The notes beneath the pieces are model-generated. The model saw only the letters and a list, made by a program, of their open reading frames with translations, made no database searches and was not told where the DNA came from. Below are positions 55,773 through 64,000 of a stretch of 64,000 nucleotides of DNA, piece by piece (position 1 is the stretch's first letter; every line of letters begins with the position of its first letter). The DNA comes from an uncultured Muribaculaceae bacterium (GTDB lineage: Bacteria; Bacteroidota; Bacteroidia; Bacteroidales; Muribaculaceae), in contig CAJTSR010000015.1 in assembly GCA_910579035.1 (NCBI GenBank), forward strand, positions 13,489-77,488, given 5' to 3'. The translations under genes and the position numbers were made by a program.

Positions 55773-56312
55773 TCACAACAGCTCCCGGCACTCAGCCACC
55801 ATAATAGCCGCCACGGGCGATGTGAGCGAGCAATCGCGAGCCAGTTCCTTTTCAGCTTTCTCAAGCGTTTCGGCCGGACGCTGATACAGCATATTGAACA
55901 TAAGCCTCAATCCCGTATAACGGGCCATATCGCTCTCTTCGCCGAGCAGTTCGGAGGCGAGTTCCCAAGCAAAAGGACAATGCCTGAGCAGCCGATGGCA
56001 CAGCACGTCGGCCACTTCTGCCGAAGGAACCTCCGACACCCAGCGCCGGGCGAGTTCTACCGTGAACTCGTCGCGGGGATAAAGCATCGGCGCTATAAGC
56101 ATGCTTTCACGGGTTGTACTGTTCTGCCACAAGCGCTCGGCCAAATCCGCATTATATCCGAATCCGTCGGCTATCTCGGCCAGCTGCGGGAGGTTGACAC
56201 CGAAAATTATTCTGAAAGGCGAGCCTCCGCGACGCAGCACATCGGCAATAATGCCGTTACGCATCGCGAAAAGACGTCGTTTCACAAGCTGCATATCATT
56301 GAATGTATCCAT
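55773..56312 (-). CDS. AlkD-like DNA alkylation repair protein (HEAT-type)
   Basis: A 179-residue helical protein resembling the AlkC/AlkD HEAT-repeat family (for example VKRRLFAMRNGIIADVLRR near the start and ELARRWVSEVP, DVLCHRLLRHCPFAWELASELL). Such proteins excise alkylated bases or have diverged to other roles; a catalytic Asp was not verified. I use the ATG at 56312 because the promoter -7 element at 56334-56341 covers the upstream ATG at 56336. It is shorter than typical AlkD (about 235 residues). Confidence 0.65.
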   Translation of the reverse strand: MDTFNDMQLVKRRLFAMRNGIIADVLRRGGSPFRIIFGVNLPQLAEIADGFGYNADLAERLWQNSTTRESMLIAPMLYPRDEFTVELARRWVSEVPSAEVADVLCHRLLRHCPFAWELASELLGEESDMARYTGLRLMFNMLYQRPAETLEKAEKELARDCSLTSPVAAIMVAECRELL

Positions 56313-56333
56313 ATAAAGCGTGTTTGCCTGCCA

Positions 56334-56341
56334 CAAAGGTA
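56334..56341 (-). promoter_or_regulatory. -7 element of the AlkD-like gene
   Basis: CAAAGGTA reads TACCTTTG on the minus strand. The predicted start of transcription is about 15 nt before the ATG at 56312. Confidence 0.5.
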
Positions 56342-56435
56342 CGAACTTTCCCTGAAAGAGAATCGCACCGATTCCCGAAACAGGCCGCTTCCATATATTA
56401 TCATAGAATAATTTGCGGCAGTTTGGATATATTCA

Positions 56436-56467
56436 TTTGCAATACTGCGAAAATTTATGTAATTTTG
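56436..56467 (+). promoter_or_regulatory. Promoter of clpP-clpX
   Basis: TTTG (56436-56439) and TAATTTTG (56460-56467) are 20 nt apart. The leader to the ATG at 56516 is about 42 nt. Confidence 0.82.
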
Positions 56468-56515
56468 AACAAGAAAATCAGCCCCGACCGGGCATACATA
56501 TTATATACATAGAAT

Positions 56516-57211
56516 ATGGCTAACAACGACTTTAGAAATTTTGCCGTGCACCATCTCAACATGAACGGCATGGCTCTCGACCAATACACCGGGCTAAACT
56601 CGCGCGCAGCAGCTCCTGTGGCGTCATACATCAGCCCAACCATTATAGAGGAGCGCTCGCTCAACGTGGCCCAGATGGACGTTTTTTCACGCCTCATGAT
56701 GGACCGCATCATATTTCTTGGAACCGAAGTAAACGATTATACCGCAAATGTAATACAGGCCCAGCTCCTGTACCTTGACTCGGCTGAGCCCGGAAAAGAC
56801 GTGTCGATTTATATCAACTCCCCCGGCGGCTCGGTATACGCCGGCCTCGGCATATACGACACCATGCAGTATATACAGAGCGACGTTACCACTATCTGCA
56901 CAGGCATCGCCGCCTCGATGGCAGCCGTGCTCCTCGTTGCCGGAGAAAAGGGCAAACGCTTCGCTCTGAAGCACTCCCGCGTGATGATACACCAGCCTAT
57001 GGGCGGCGCTCAAGGCCAGGCCACAGACATGGAAATAACAGTGCGCGAAATAAAGAAGCTGAAATCAGAACTTTACAACATAATCGCCTCGCACTCCGGC
57101 CAGCCTTTTGAAAAAGTGGAAAAAGACTCCGACCGCGACTACTGGATGACAGCAGAAGAGGCTCTGGAGTATGGCATGATTGACCGCGTACTCGTTAAAA
57201 ACAACAAATAA
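56516..57211 (+). CDS. clpP: ATP-dependent Clp protease proteolytic subunit
   Basis: A 231-residue serine peptidase forming the tetradecameric barrel of the Clp protease. Ser134 (GIAASMAA), His159 (MIHQPMGG) and Asp208 (DRDYWM) make the triad. About 40 N-terminal residues, including a probable propeptide and axial-loop region, precede the core. Its stop shares one base with the start of clpX, the unfoldase that feeds it. Confidence 0.96.
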   Translation: MANNDFRNFAVHHLNMNGMALDQYTGLNSRAAAPVASYISPTIIEERSLNVAQMDVFSRLMMDRIIFLGTEVNDYTANVIQAQLLYLDSAEPGKDVSIYINSPGGSVYAGLGIYDTMQYIQSDVTTICTGIAASMAAVLLVAGEKGKRFALKHSRVMIHQPMGGAQGQATDMEITVREIKKLKSELYNIIASHSGQPFEKVEKDSDRDYWMTAEEALEYGMIDRVLVKNNK

Positions 57212-58515
57212 TGGCTAAGAAAACAGCTACGCATTGCAGTTTCTGCGGCCGGACCGAGGCACAGGGAGCCACCCTGCTGCCCTCCCCCATAGAAAATGCC
57301 CACATATGCCTTGACTGCATCGACACCGCGGCCTCCATGCTCGGCCTTATCGACGACGACGAAGTTTCGGAAGAAAAGGCCACCATAGCCCGCGCGAGAG
57401 CGAACAACCGCAACCCGCACGGCTCGGACACAACCAAGAGCCAGAGCCTGGGCAATGGCTCGCTGCCAAAACCGGCTGAAATAAAGGCGTTTCTTGACGA
57501 ATACATAATCGGACAGGACCAGGCAAAAAAATACCTGTCGGTAGCGGTATACAACCACTACAAGCGCCTTAGCCAGCCAGCCGACAAGAACGATGTTGAA
57601 ATAGAAAAGAGCAACATTGTGATGGTCGGCCCCACAGGCACAGGCAAAACGCTTATAGCGCGTACCATCGCACGCATACTCGACGTGCCTTTCACAATAG
57701 TGGACGCCACCGTCCTGACGCAGGCCGGATATGTGGGCGAGGACATCGAAAGCCTTCTCACCCGCCTTCTTCAGGTTGCCGACTACGATGTGGCCAAGGC
57801 ACAGCGCGGCATAGTGTTTATCGACGAAATCGACAAAATAGCGCGCAAAGGCGACAACCCCTCGATTACACGTGATGTCGGCGGCGAAGGCGTGCAGCAA
57901 GGTCTGCTCAAGCTGCTCGAAGGCTCCGTGGTCAACGTGCCCCCGCAGGGAGGACGCAAGCACCCCGAGCAGCCGATGATAGCGGTAGACACCAAGAACA
58001 TACTGTTTATCTGCGGCGGAGCGTTCGACGGCATAGAACAGGCCATAGCACACCGCCTGAACAAAAGCTTCGTGGGCTTTTCCACCGACGCTGCCACACG
58101 GCGCATAGAGCGCGACGCGTATATGAGCCATGTGGCGCCTCAGGATTTGAAGACATTCGGCCTCATTCCCGAAATAATAGGACGTCTGCCAATCCTGACG
58201 CACCTGCTGCCGCTCGACCGCAACGCCCTGCGCCGGATACTCACCGAACCGAAAAACGCCATAGTGCGGCAATACGTCAAGCTCTTCGAGATGGACAACG
58301 TAAAACTCACGTTCCAGCCCGACGCGCTCGACTACATTGTCGACAAAGCCATCGAGTTCAAACTCGGCGCGCGCGGACTCCGGTCGATAGTCGAAACAGT
58401 GATGATGAACGCCATGTTCGACATACCGTCGTCCGACACCCGCGAACTAACAGTAGACGCCGAATTTTGCGCCCGCCAGCTCGAAGCGGCGCATTTCGAC
58501 GCAAACGCAGTATAA
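57211..58515 (+). CDS. clpX: Clp protease ATP-binding subunit ClpX
   Basis: A 434-residue AAA+ unfoldase that recognises and threads tagged substrates into ClpP. The N-terminal zinc-binding domain has Cys9, Cys12, Cys33 and Cys36. Walker A is GPTGTGKT (140-147) and Walker B is IVFIDEIDKIARKG. The ClpP-docking loop region (a variant of the IGF loop) and the C-terminal small AAA domain (GARGLRSI) are present. Confidence 0.96.
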   Translation: MAKKTATHCSFCGRTEAQGATLLPSPIENAHICLDCIDTAASMLGLIDDDEVSEEKATIARARANNRNPHGSDTTKSQSLGNGSLPKPAEIKAFLDEYIIGQDQAKKYLSVAVYNHYKRLSQPADKNDVEIEKSNIVMVGPTGTGKTLIARTIARILDVPFTIVDATVLTQAGYVGEDIESLLTRLLQVADYDVAKAQRGIVFIDEIDKIARKGDNPSITRDVGGEGVQQGLLKLLEGSVVNVPPQGGRKHPEQPMIAVDTKNILFICGGAFDGIEQAIAHRLNKSFVGFSTDAATRRIERDAYMSHVAPQDLKTFGLIPEIIGRLPILTHLLPLDRNALRRILTEPKNAIVRQYVKLFEMDNVKLTFQPDALDYIVDKAIEFKLGARGLRSIVETVMMNAMFDIPSSDTRELTVDAEFCARQLEAAHFDANAV

Positions 58516-58587
58516 ACAATGTTTACTTTCAGCTAAATACAAGCCCTAAGCGAACATACTCTCAACCTCCGTCAACCAAGAGAAACC

Positions 58588-60774
58588 ATGGCAACACCGC
58601 AGCAGCTATCCGAAGCACTGAAGCAACACTTCGGCTTCGATAAATTCAAAGGCAATCAAGAAGCTATAATAATGAACCTTCTTGACGGCATCGACACATT
58701 CGTCATAATGCCTACCGGCGGCGGAAAGTCGCTGTGCTACCAGCTGCCGGCGCTGATGAGCGAAGGTACGGCCATAATAATATCCCCGCTGATTGCACTG
58801 ATGAAAAATCAGGTAGACGCCATGAGGCATTTCAGCGAGGTCGACAACGTGGCCCACTTCCTCAACTCGTCGCTTACCAAGTCGGCCATCGACCAGGTAA
58901 AGGCCGATGTAAGCGCCGGGCTGACCAAGCTGCTGTACGTTGCGCCGGAATCTCTTACCAAAGACGAAAATATCGAATTTCTCAAAACAGTTCCCATCTC
59001 ATTCTACGCCGTCGACGAGGCACACTGCATATCTGAATGGGGCCACGACTTCAGGCCCGAATACAGGCGAATACGACCCATTATCAACGAGATAGGCACA
59101 CGCCCGCTGATTGCCCTCACGGCAACAGCCACCCCGAAAGTACAGCACGACATACAGAAGAACCTGGCCATGGTCGATGCAGGGGTGTTCAAGTCGTCGT
59201 TCAACCGCGAGAATCTTTACTACGAAGTACGCCCCAAGACAGCCAATGTGGACCGCGACATTATCCGCTTCATCAAGCAGAACGCGGGCAAATCGGGAAT
59301 CGTGTACTGCCTCTCGCGAAAGAAAGTAGAAGAGCTCGCCGAGCTGCTGCGGGTAAACAATATCCGTGCTCTCGCATACCACGCCGGTATGGACAGCGCT
59401 ACCCGCTCGGCAAACCAAGATGCATTTCTGCTCGAAAAAGTCGATGTGATAGTGGCAACAATAGCGTTCGGAATGGGCATAGACAAGCCCGACGTCCGCT
59501 TTGTGATACACTATGATATGCCAAAGTCCCTCGAAGGATACTACCAGGAAACCGGTCGCGCCGGACGCGACGGAGGCGAAGGCGTGTGCCTCACATTCTA
59601 TGCAAGAAAAGACCTTCAGAAAATGGAAAAATTCATGCAGGGCAAGCCGGTGGCCGAACAGGAAATAGGCCGCCAGCTACTGGCCGAAACCGCCGCCTAT
59701 GCAGAATCGTCGGTATGCCGCCGACGCAGCATACTCCATTATTTTGGTGAAAACTACGAGCTTGAAAACTGCGGGAACTGCGACAATTGCCTTAACCCGA
59801 AGAAGAAAGTGGAAGCAAAAGATGATTTGTCTGCGGCACTGGAAACAATAGCCGCCCTCAAAGAAAAATTCAAAGCAGAACATATAGTAGACGTTATGAT
59901 AGGCCGCGCGACTGCCGACGTGCGCTCGTACCGCCACGAAGAGTCGGAAGTATTCGGCTGCTCGCAAGGCTGCGACCCCAAGTTCCTCGGCGCTGTCATA
60001 CGCCAGGCCGTTATCGAAGGCTATCTGGAGCGCGGAATTGAAAACTACGGCATACTGCGGCTTACCGCCAAAGGTCGCAAATTCCTCGACCACCCCGTGT
60101 CATTCAAAATTGTTGAAGACACAGATTTCTCCGACGAGGCACCAGACGAAGAATCCATAATGAAGAGCGGTTCCTCGTGCGCCGCCGACCCCGAGTTGTT
60201 CGCCATTCTCAACGCCCTGCGTCGCAAAATAGCCACCGGGCTGAACCTGCCGCCTTACGTGATTTTCCAAGACCCGTCGCTTGAGGCAATGGCAACAACC
60301 TACCCCATCAACTCCGACGAGCTTGCCAACATAGTAGGCGTCGGCGTGGGCAAGGCAAAGCGCTACGGCGACGAGTTCATAAAGGTGATACGCACATATG
60401 TGGAGGACAACGAGATAGAACGTCCCGAAGACCTCCGAGTGCGCACCGTTGCCAACAAAAGCAAACTTAAAATATCCATAATTCAAGCTATTGACCGCAA
60501 AATAGACCTCAACGAGGTAGCAGAATCGAACGCCATCGATTTCGACCAGCTGCTCGATGAGATAGAGGCAATAGTGAATGCCGGAACAAGAATCAACATA
60601 TCATACTTCATCGACGACATCATAGACCCCGACGATCAGGATATGATATTCGATTATTTCAGGCAAAGCGAAAGCGACAGCCTCAACGAGGCTTACAAGG
60701 AACTTTGCTCAGATTTCTCGGAAGAGGAAATACGGCTTGTGCGTATCAAATTCCTGTCCGACCTCGGCAATTAA
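58588..60774 (+). CDS. recQ: ATP-dependent DNA helicase RecQ
   Basis: A 728-residue superfamily 2 helicase. It has motif 0/Q in FKGNQEAII, Walker A TGGGKS (about 42-47), the DEAH box, the later IVYCLSRKKVEELA and QETGRAGRDG motifs, the zinc-binding Cys cluster of the RecQ C-terminal domain (CxxCxNC in LENCGNCDNC) and an HRDC domain (residues about 535-610). The last 100 residues extend past HRDC with a helical domain common in Bacteroidota RecQ. It unwinds duplex DNA in recombination repair. Confidence 0.94.
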   Translation: MATPQQLSEALKQHFGFDKFKGNQEAIIMNLLDGIDTFVIMPTGGGKSLCYQLPALMSEGTAIIISPLIALMKNQVDAMRHFSEVDNVAHFLNSSLTKSAIDQVKADVSAGLTKLLYVAPESLTKDENIEFLKTVPISFYAVDEAHCISEWGHDFRPEYRRIRPIINEIGTRPLIALTATATPKVQHDIQKNLAMVDAGVFKSSFNRENLYYEVRPKTANVDRDIIRFIKQNAGKSGIVYCLSRKKVEELAELLRVNNIRALAYHAGMDSATRSANQDAFLLEKVDVIVATIAFGMGIDKPDVRFVIHYDMPKSLEGYYQETGRAGRDGGEGVCLTFYARKDLQKMEKFMQGKPVAEQEIGRQLLAETAAYAESSVCRRRSILHYFGENYELENCGNCDNCLNPKKKVEAKDDLSAALETIAALKEKFKAEHIVDVMIGRATADVRSYRHEESEVFGCSQGCDPKFLGAVIRQAVIEGYLERGIENYGILRLTAKGRKFLDHPVSFKIVEDTDFSDEAPDEESIMKSGSSCAADPELFAILNALRRKIATGLNLPPYVIFQDPSLEAMATTYPINSDELANIVGVGVGKAKRYGDEFIKVIRTYVEDNEIERPEDLRVRTVANKSKLKISIIQAIDRKIDLNEVAESNAIDFDQLLDEIEAIVNAGTRINISYFIDDIIDPDDQDMIFDYFRQSESDSLNEAYKELCSDFSEEEIRLVRIKFLSDLGN

Positions 60775-60789
60775 CACCCATCCCCCAAT

Positions 60790-62229
60790 ATGGCCACCAA
60801 CGTTTTATCGAAACTATACGCAGACCGAATCGGTTTTTTGCCCGAAAAAGTAACAGAACTGCCTTCGTCCGGCTCCAACCGGCGCTATTTCCGCCTGTCC
60901 AAAGCAGATGGCACTGAGAGCATAATAGGCGTTTTAGGCACATCTTTGGCCGAAAACAGAGCCTTTATATACATGGCTCGGCATTTCGCATCGAAAGGGC
61001 TGCCCGTGCCGGAAGTACTCGAAGTAAGCGACGATGAAATGGCCTACATACAGACCGACCTCGGCGACACACTGCTATTCAAAGAGATAGAAAAAGGTCG
61101 GCTCACCCGCTCCTTTTCCACCGCCGAGCGCGACCTACTGATAAAGACTGTGCGCCTGTTGCCGCGAGTACAGTTCCTCGGGGCAGACGGTATGGATTTC
61201 AGCGTATGCTACCCTACCAGCTGCTTCGACGAACGCTCCATAATGTGGGATCTCAATTACTTCAAATATTGTTTCCTCAAAGCAACCGGTCTGGACTTCG
61301 AGGAAGACAGTCTTGAAGACGATTTCCGCGCGCTTGCCGACGTATTGCTAAAGGCCGACGTAAACACATTCATGTACCGCGACTTCCAAAGCCGCAACGT
61401 CATGATACGCAACGGCGAGCCGTGGCTGATTGATTTTCAGGGAGGGCGCCGGGGACCGTTCTACTACGACGTGGCATCATTCCTATGGCAGGCCAAGGCC
61501 AACCTGCCTGAAAGCCTGCGCGACGAGCTTCTGACTCAGTATGTCGACGCCCTTCAGGAATTCAAGCCCATAGAGCAGGCGGAATTTCTCGAGCATTTGC
61601 GCCATTTCGTGCTTTTCCGAACGCTACAGGTACTCGGCGCCTACGGCTTCAGAGGCTACTTCGAGAAGAAGCCCCACTTCATGCAGAGCGTGCCCTACGC
61701 CATAGCCAATCTGCGGGCGCTGCTGAACCGGCCGTATGCCGAATATCCGTATCTCAACGAGTTGCTGCACCGCCTTGTGAATATGAAGCAGTTCACCGAA
61801 GAACTCACCAAGAAGAAGCTCACAGTCAAGGTGATGAGCTTCGCATACAAAAAAGGCATACCCAACGACACTTCCGGCAACGGAGGCGGGTTTGTATTCG
61901 ACTGCCGGGCAATAAACAATCCCGGAAAGTACGAACGCTACAAGCCGTTCACAGGACTTGACGCACCAGTAATCGAATTTTTGGAAAACGACGGCGAGGT
62001 GACGGTATTTCTTGACCACTGCTATTCCCTCGTCGACGCATCTGCCGCCCGATACATAGAGCGCGGGTTCACGAACCTGATGGTGTCTTTCGGCTGCACC
62101 GGCGGCCAACACCGCTCGGTATACTGCGCGCAGCATATGGCCGAACACATTGCAAAAAAATTCAACATCAAAGTAGAGCTGATACACCGCGAGCAGGACA
62201 TACAGCAGACATTCAACATCAAGGAATGA
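60790..62229 (+). CDS. AmgK-like sugar kinase fused to RapZ C-terminal domain
   Basis: A 479-residue fusion. Residues about 1-330 are a phosphotransferase (APH-fold) with RDFQSRN (197-203, catalytic Asp198) and the metal-binding DFQGG (215-219); the family includes AmgK, which phosphorylates N-acetylmuramate and N-acetylglucosamine at the anomeric position. Residues about 344-472 are a RapZ C-terminal domain with the signature GCTGGQHRS (435-443). In E. coli this domain senses glucosamine-6-phosphate. The next gene, overlapping by 4 nt, is a MurU-like nucleotidyltransferase. Recycling of peptidoglycan sugars is the best inference. Confidence 0.85.
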   Translation: MATNVLSKLYADRIGFLPEKVTELPSSGSNRRYFRLSKADGTESIIGVLGTSLAENRAFIYMARHFASKGLPVPEVLEVSDDEMAYIQTDLGDTLLFKEIEKGRLTRSFSTAERDLLIKTVRLLPRVQFLGADGMDFSVCYPTSCFDERSIMWDLNYFKYCFLKATGLDFEEDSLEDDFRALADVLLKADVNTFMYRDFQSRNVMIRNGEPWLIDFQGGRRGPFYYDVASFLWQAKANLPESLRDELLTQYVDALQEFKPIEQAEFLEHLRHFVLFRTLQVLGAYGFRGYFEKKPHFMQSVPYAIANLRALLNRPYAEYPYLNELLHRLVNMKQFTEELTKKKLTVKVMSFAYKKGIPNDTSGNGGGFVFDCRAINNPGKYERYKPFTGLDAPVIEFLENDGEVTVFLDHCYSLVDASAARYIERGFTNLMVSFGCTGGQHRSVYCAQHMAEHIAKKFNIKVELIHREQDIQQTFNIKE

Positions 62230-62969
62230 TAGCCATCATTTTCGCGGCAGGAATTGGTTCTCGCCTCAAGCCGTTCACCGACCACCACCCCAAGGCACTC
62301 GCCGAAGTTGCCGGAAAACCCGCAATAGCCCACGCTATCGACAAAATACTCGGCTCGGGCATAGAGCGGATTATAATCAACGTGCATCATTTTGCCGACC
62401 AAATAGAAGCCTGCGTGCGGACAAACTACCCGCAGGCAGATATAAGCTTCAGCGACGAGCGCGCGCTTCTGCTTGACACAGGAGGCGCTCTCGCCAAAAT
62501 ATCAAGAGAATGCCTCGAGGGATACACCGGCCCGGTACTCGTGCATAATGCCGATATTGTCACAGATTTTCCGCTTGCGCCGATGATTGAAGCCCACGAG
62601 CATACCGGGGCCGACGCCACCATACTCGTAGACCCCGAAAGGCAAAGCACACGCCGGTTTATGTTTGACGCCGACAACCGCCTGCACGGCTGGGTAAACC
62701 TCACAACGGGCGCCACCCGCCCGGACGGTTTCAGCCCTGACAATTATGCGCCGGCTTCGTTCGGAGGCATGCACGTCATCAGCCATAGCACACTGAAAGA
62801 CATAGACGGGTATTGCGGCGTGGAGTTAAAACCGTTCAGCATAACAAACTACTATCTCGACCGCTGCCAACAGCTAAACATCTGCGGATACACTCCGGCC
62901 AAGCCGTTCAGATGGCACGATATCGGCGACCCTGCCAAACTCGCAGCCGCACAAGCTGATTTCGCATAA
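62226..62969 (+). CDS. MurU-like sugar-1-phosphate nucleotidyltransferase
   Basis: A 247-residue nucleotidyltransferase that would load a sugar-1-phosphate (by context MurNAc-1-P) onto UTP. It opens with IIFAAGIGSRLKPFTDHHPK (the signature G-x-G-x-R and catalytic Lys), has the NADIVTDF Asp and a late GFSPDNYAPASFGG. The 4-nt overlap with the AmgK-like gene matches the AmgK-MurU pair. MurU assignment rests on context and overall resemblance. Confidence 0.8.
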   Translation: MIAIIFAAGIGSRLKPFTDHHPKALAEVAGKPAIAHAIDKILGSGIERIIINVHHFADQIEACVRTNYPQADISFSDERALLLDTGGALAKISRECLEGYTGPVLVHNADIVTDFPLAPMIEAHEHTGADATILVDPERQSTRRFMFDADNRLHGWVNLTTGATRPDGFSPDNYAPASFGGMHVISHSTLKDIDGYCGVELKPFSITNYYLDRCQQLNICGYTPAKPFRWHDIGDPAKLAAAQADFA

Positions 62970-62972
62970 GCT

Positions 62973-63572
62973 ATGCCGAAAATAATTGAAACAGACAGAC
63001 TCATATTGAGGACATGGACCGACGATGACCTCAAACCATTCGCCGACATAAACCAAAGCGAGGCGGTTATGGAATTTTTTCCGAGCACGCTCTCATATGC
63101 TGAAAGCGAAAATTTCTACAAACGCATTATCGACGAATTTGACAGCTGCGGTTTCGGGCTTTACGCCGTGGAACTAAAAAAGACAGGTGAATTTATTGGA
63201 TACACCGGCTTCCACAGGTTCAATTTTAATGCTTATTTTTCCCCGGGAATAGAGATAGGCTGGAGGCTCGACAGCAGATACTGGAACCAAGGATATGCAA
63301 CAGAGGCTGCAAAAGCCTGCTTAGAGTATGCCGCTTCTAAAAATCTTTTCAGCCGCGTTTATTCTTTCACAGCCACCTGCAACCATCGCTCCGAGCGTGT
63401 AATGCAAAAAATCGGGATGGTTTACGAGGGGCTGTTCCAACACCCTGCACTCCCTTCAGGCCACAGACTGAAGGAACACGTTCTATATAGTATCCCTCTA
63501 TCGCCCGAATCCAAAGAAATTCGCGCGTCTGGCTGTGTGGATTATTGCCAGCAGCAGGAACGCGAGTCCTAA
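62973..63572 (+). CDS. GNAT acetyltransferase, RimJ/RimL type
   Basis: A 199-residue GNAT enzyme of the ribosomal-protein/antibiotic N-acetyltransferase class. It starts IIETDRLILRTWTDDDL and shows the IGYTGF, IEIGWRLDSRYWNQGYATEA acetyl-CoA pyrophosphate loop and a C-terminal NHRSERVMQKIGMVYEG. Substrate is unknown. It follows the MurU-like gene by 3 nt and its 3' end overlaps the convergent small membrane gene by 75 nt. Confidence 0.85.
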   Translation: MPKIIETDRLILRTWTDDDLKPFADINQSEAVMEFFPSTLSYAESENFYKRIIDEFDSCGFGLYAVELKKTGEFIGYTGFHRFNFNAYFSPGIEIGWRLDSRYWNQGYATEAAKACLEYAASKNLFSRVYSFTATCNHRSERVMQKIGMVYEGLFQHPALPSGHRLKEHVLYSIPLSPESKEIRASGCVDYCQQQERES

Positions 63573-63878
63573 CTTGCCGTGAATGCCTCCTATCGGCGAA
63601 TGGACGGCCGTCGACAGCCGGTGAATCATAGCCGCAACCGCGCTTAGCATGGTAAGCAAACCAAGAACGGCAAGCCACTTTGTAAGCGATTTTTGCGTGC
63701 GGAAGCGTTTTATCCACGAAGCCTTTTTGAAATGCAGACATATATGCCATATGATTCCGGCAAAAAACAGAGTCCCGGCAAACATATGGAGCCATATCCA
63801 CACCCGGCTCCCGCTATGGGTAAGCTCGAGCTGCAAGCTTGATGACAGCATAATCAATACAAGGAGCAGCAGGCACAA
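63498..63878 (-). CDS. Small four-helix membrane protein, possibly haem-binding (DUF4405-like)
   Basis: A 126-residue protein with about four membrane helices. Paired histidines sit in WLHMFAG, IWHICLH, IHRLST, IHGKLG and IIHTARR, a pattern that fits a b-type cytochrome or DUF4405-like membrane domain. The start and family are uncertain; no redox partner gene lies nearby. Its 3' end overlaps the GNAT gene on the other strand by 75 nt. Confidence 0.55.
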   Translation of the reverse strand: MCLLLLVLIMLSSSLQLELTHSGSRVWIWLHMFAGTLFFAGIIWHICLHFKKASWIKRFRTQKSLTKWLAVLGLLTMLSAVAAMIHRLSTAVHSPIGGIHGKLGLAFLLLAIIHTARRANFFGFGR

Positions 63879-63960
63879 GTCGCAAACACGTAGTAGCGTA
63901 TTTTTTTTGGCTTAATATGCAAAAAGTAGGCTGAAAACGCTGGAAGAGTCTGATAATGAT

Positions 63961-63968
63961 TACCTTTG
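63961..63968 (+). promoter_or_regulatory. -7 element before the truncated last gene
   Basis: TACCTTTG matches TAnnTTTG, 15 nt before the ATG at 63984. Confidence 0.5.
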
Positions 63969-63983
63969 TGGCATTTTAAATAA

Positions 63984-64000
63984 GATGGCTAAAAATCTGC
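63984..64000 (+). CDS. Start of a gene cut by the window end (possibly topA)
   Basis: Only MAKNL is present. DNA topoisomerase I proteins often begin MAKNLVIVESPAK, so topA is a guess from five residues; other genes could begin the same way. Confidence 0.35.

Noticed and set aside
57139..58272. 377-residue minus-strand frame inside clpX
   Set aside because: Antisense to clpX with its full motif set; no independent support.
1..64000. CRISPR array or prophage
   Set aside because: No regularly spaced direct repeats and no phage structural, integrase or Cas-like gene was recognised.

Overview
The window is a 64 kb chromosomal piece from a member of the Bacteroidota, most likely order Bacteroidales and probably a gut Muribaculaceae-like organism; the family is an inference. 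Supporting signs are the Bacteroidota -33/-7 promoters (TTTG, about 20 nt, TAnnTTTG) in front of many genes, a type IX secretion gene (porQ), a GLPGLI protein paired with a carboxypeptidase-regulatory-domain outer membrane barrel, DUF4250 and THUMP-like/PG_1098-type proteins, carboxynorspermidine decarboxylase, and an enlarged Bacteroidota-type NusB. Most of the window is G+C-rich, densely packed housekeeping DNA with many 1-17 nt gene overlaps. No CRISPR array, insertion sequence, rRNA gene or phage was seen.

Layout. 1-9.2 kb: the end of a GH13 alpha-amylase, an OmpA-like lipoprotein and an EamA transporter sharing a divergent promoter, DUF4250, a UvrD/PcrA helicase, nspC, a glycosyltransferase, radC and a secreted hydrolase. 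9.4-14.3 kb: one 1,599-residue gene, clearly more A+T-rich than its surroundings, joining a sacsin-type GHKL ATPase to a coiled coil and a UPF1-like SF1 helicase; it is the best candidate here for an undescribed (possibly anti-phage) system. 14.4-22.9 kb: a DUF3108 protein, a complete heavy-metal-type RND efflux set with a histidine-rich adaptor, a GNAT/FemAB-like enzyme, an FtsE-like ATPase and thioredoxin. 23.0-30.2 kb: a solute-binding protein, tRNA-Pro and tRNA-Arg, then the branched-chain amino acid operon ilvD-ilvB-ilvN-acyl-ACP thioesterase-ilvC. 30.3-37.1 kb: porQ-cmk-ispH-exonuclease-lipoprotein, yqgE, pgk and a methyltransferase.

37.1-45.5 kb is on the minus strand: nusB-yajC-ybbR-coaE and sppA-lpxK-PNP-thiL. 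45.9-52.5 kb: clpB with a small lipoprotein, then the convergent GLPGLI/outer-membrane-barrel pair. 52.7-64 kb: nicotinate phosphoribosyltransferase, a YihY membrane protein, ridA, an AlkD-like protein, clpP-clpX, recQ, an AmgK-like kinase fused to a RapZ C-terminal domain with a MurU-like nucleotidyltransferase (peptidoglycan sugar recycling), a GNAT enzyme, a small haem-type membrane protein, and the first codons of a gene that may be topA.

Several blocks make biochemical sense as units: ilvDBN/C for valine, leucine and isoleucine; the adaptor, pump and outer membrane channel of the efflux system; ClpP with ClpX; and the AmgK-MurU recycling pair. Start codons were moved where a promoter, a 4-base overlap or a signal peptide argued for it.
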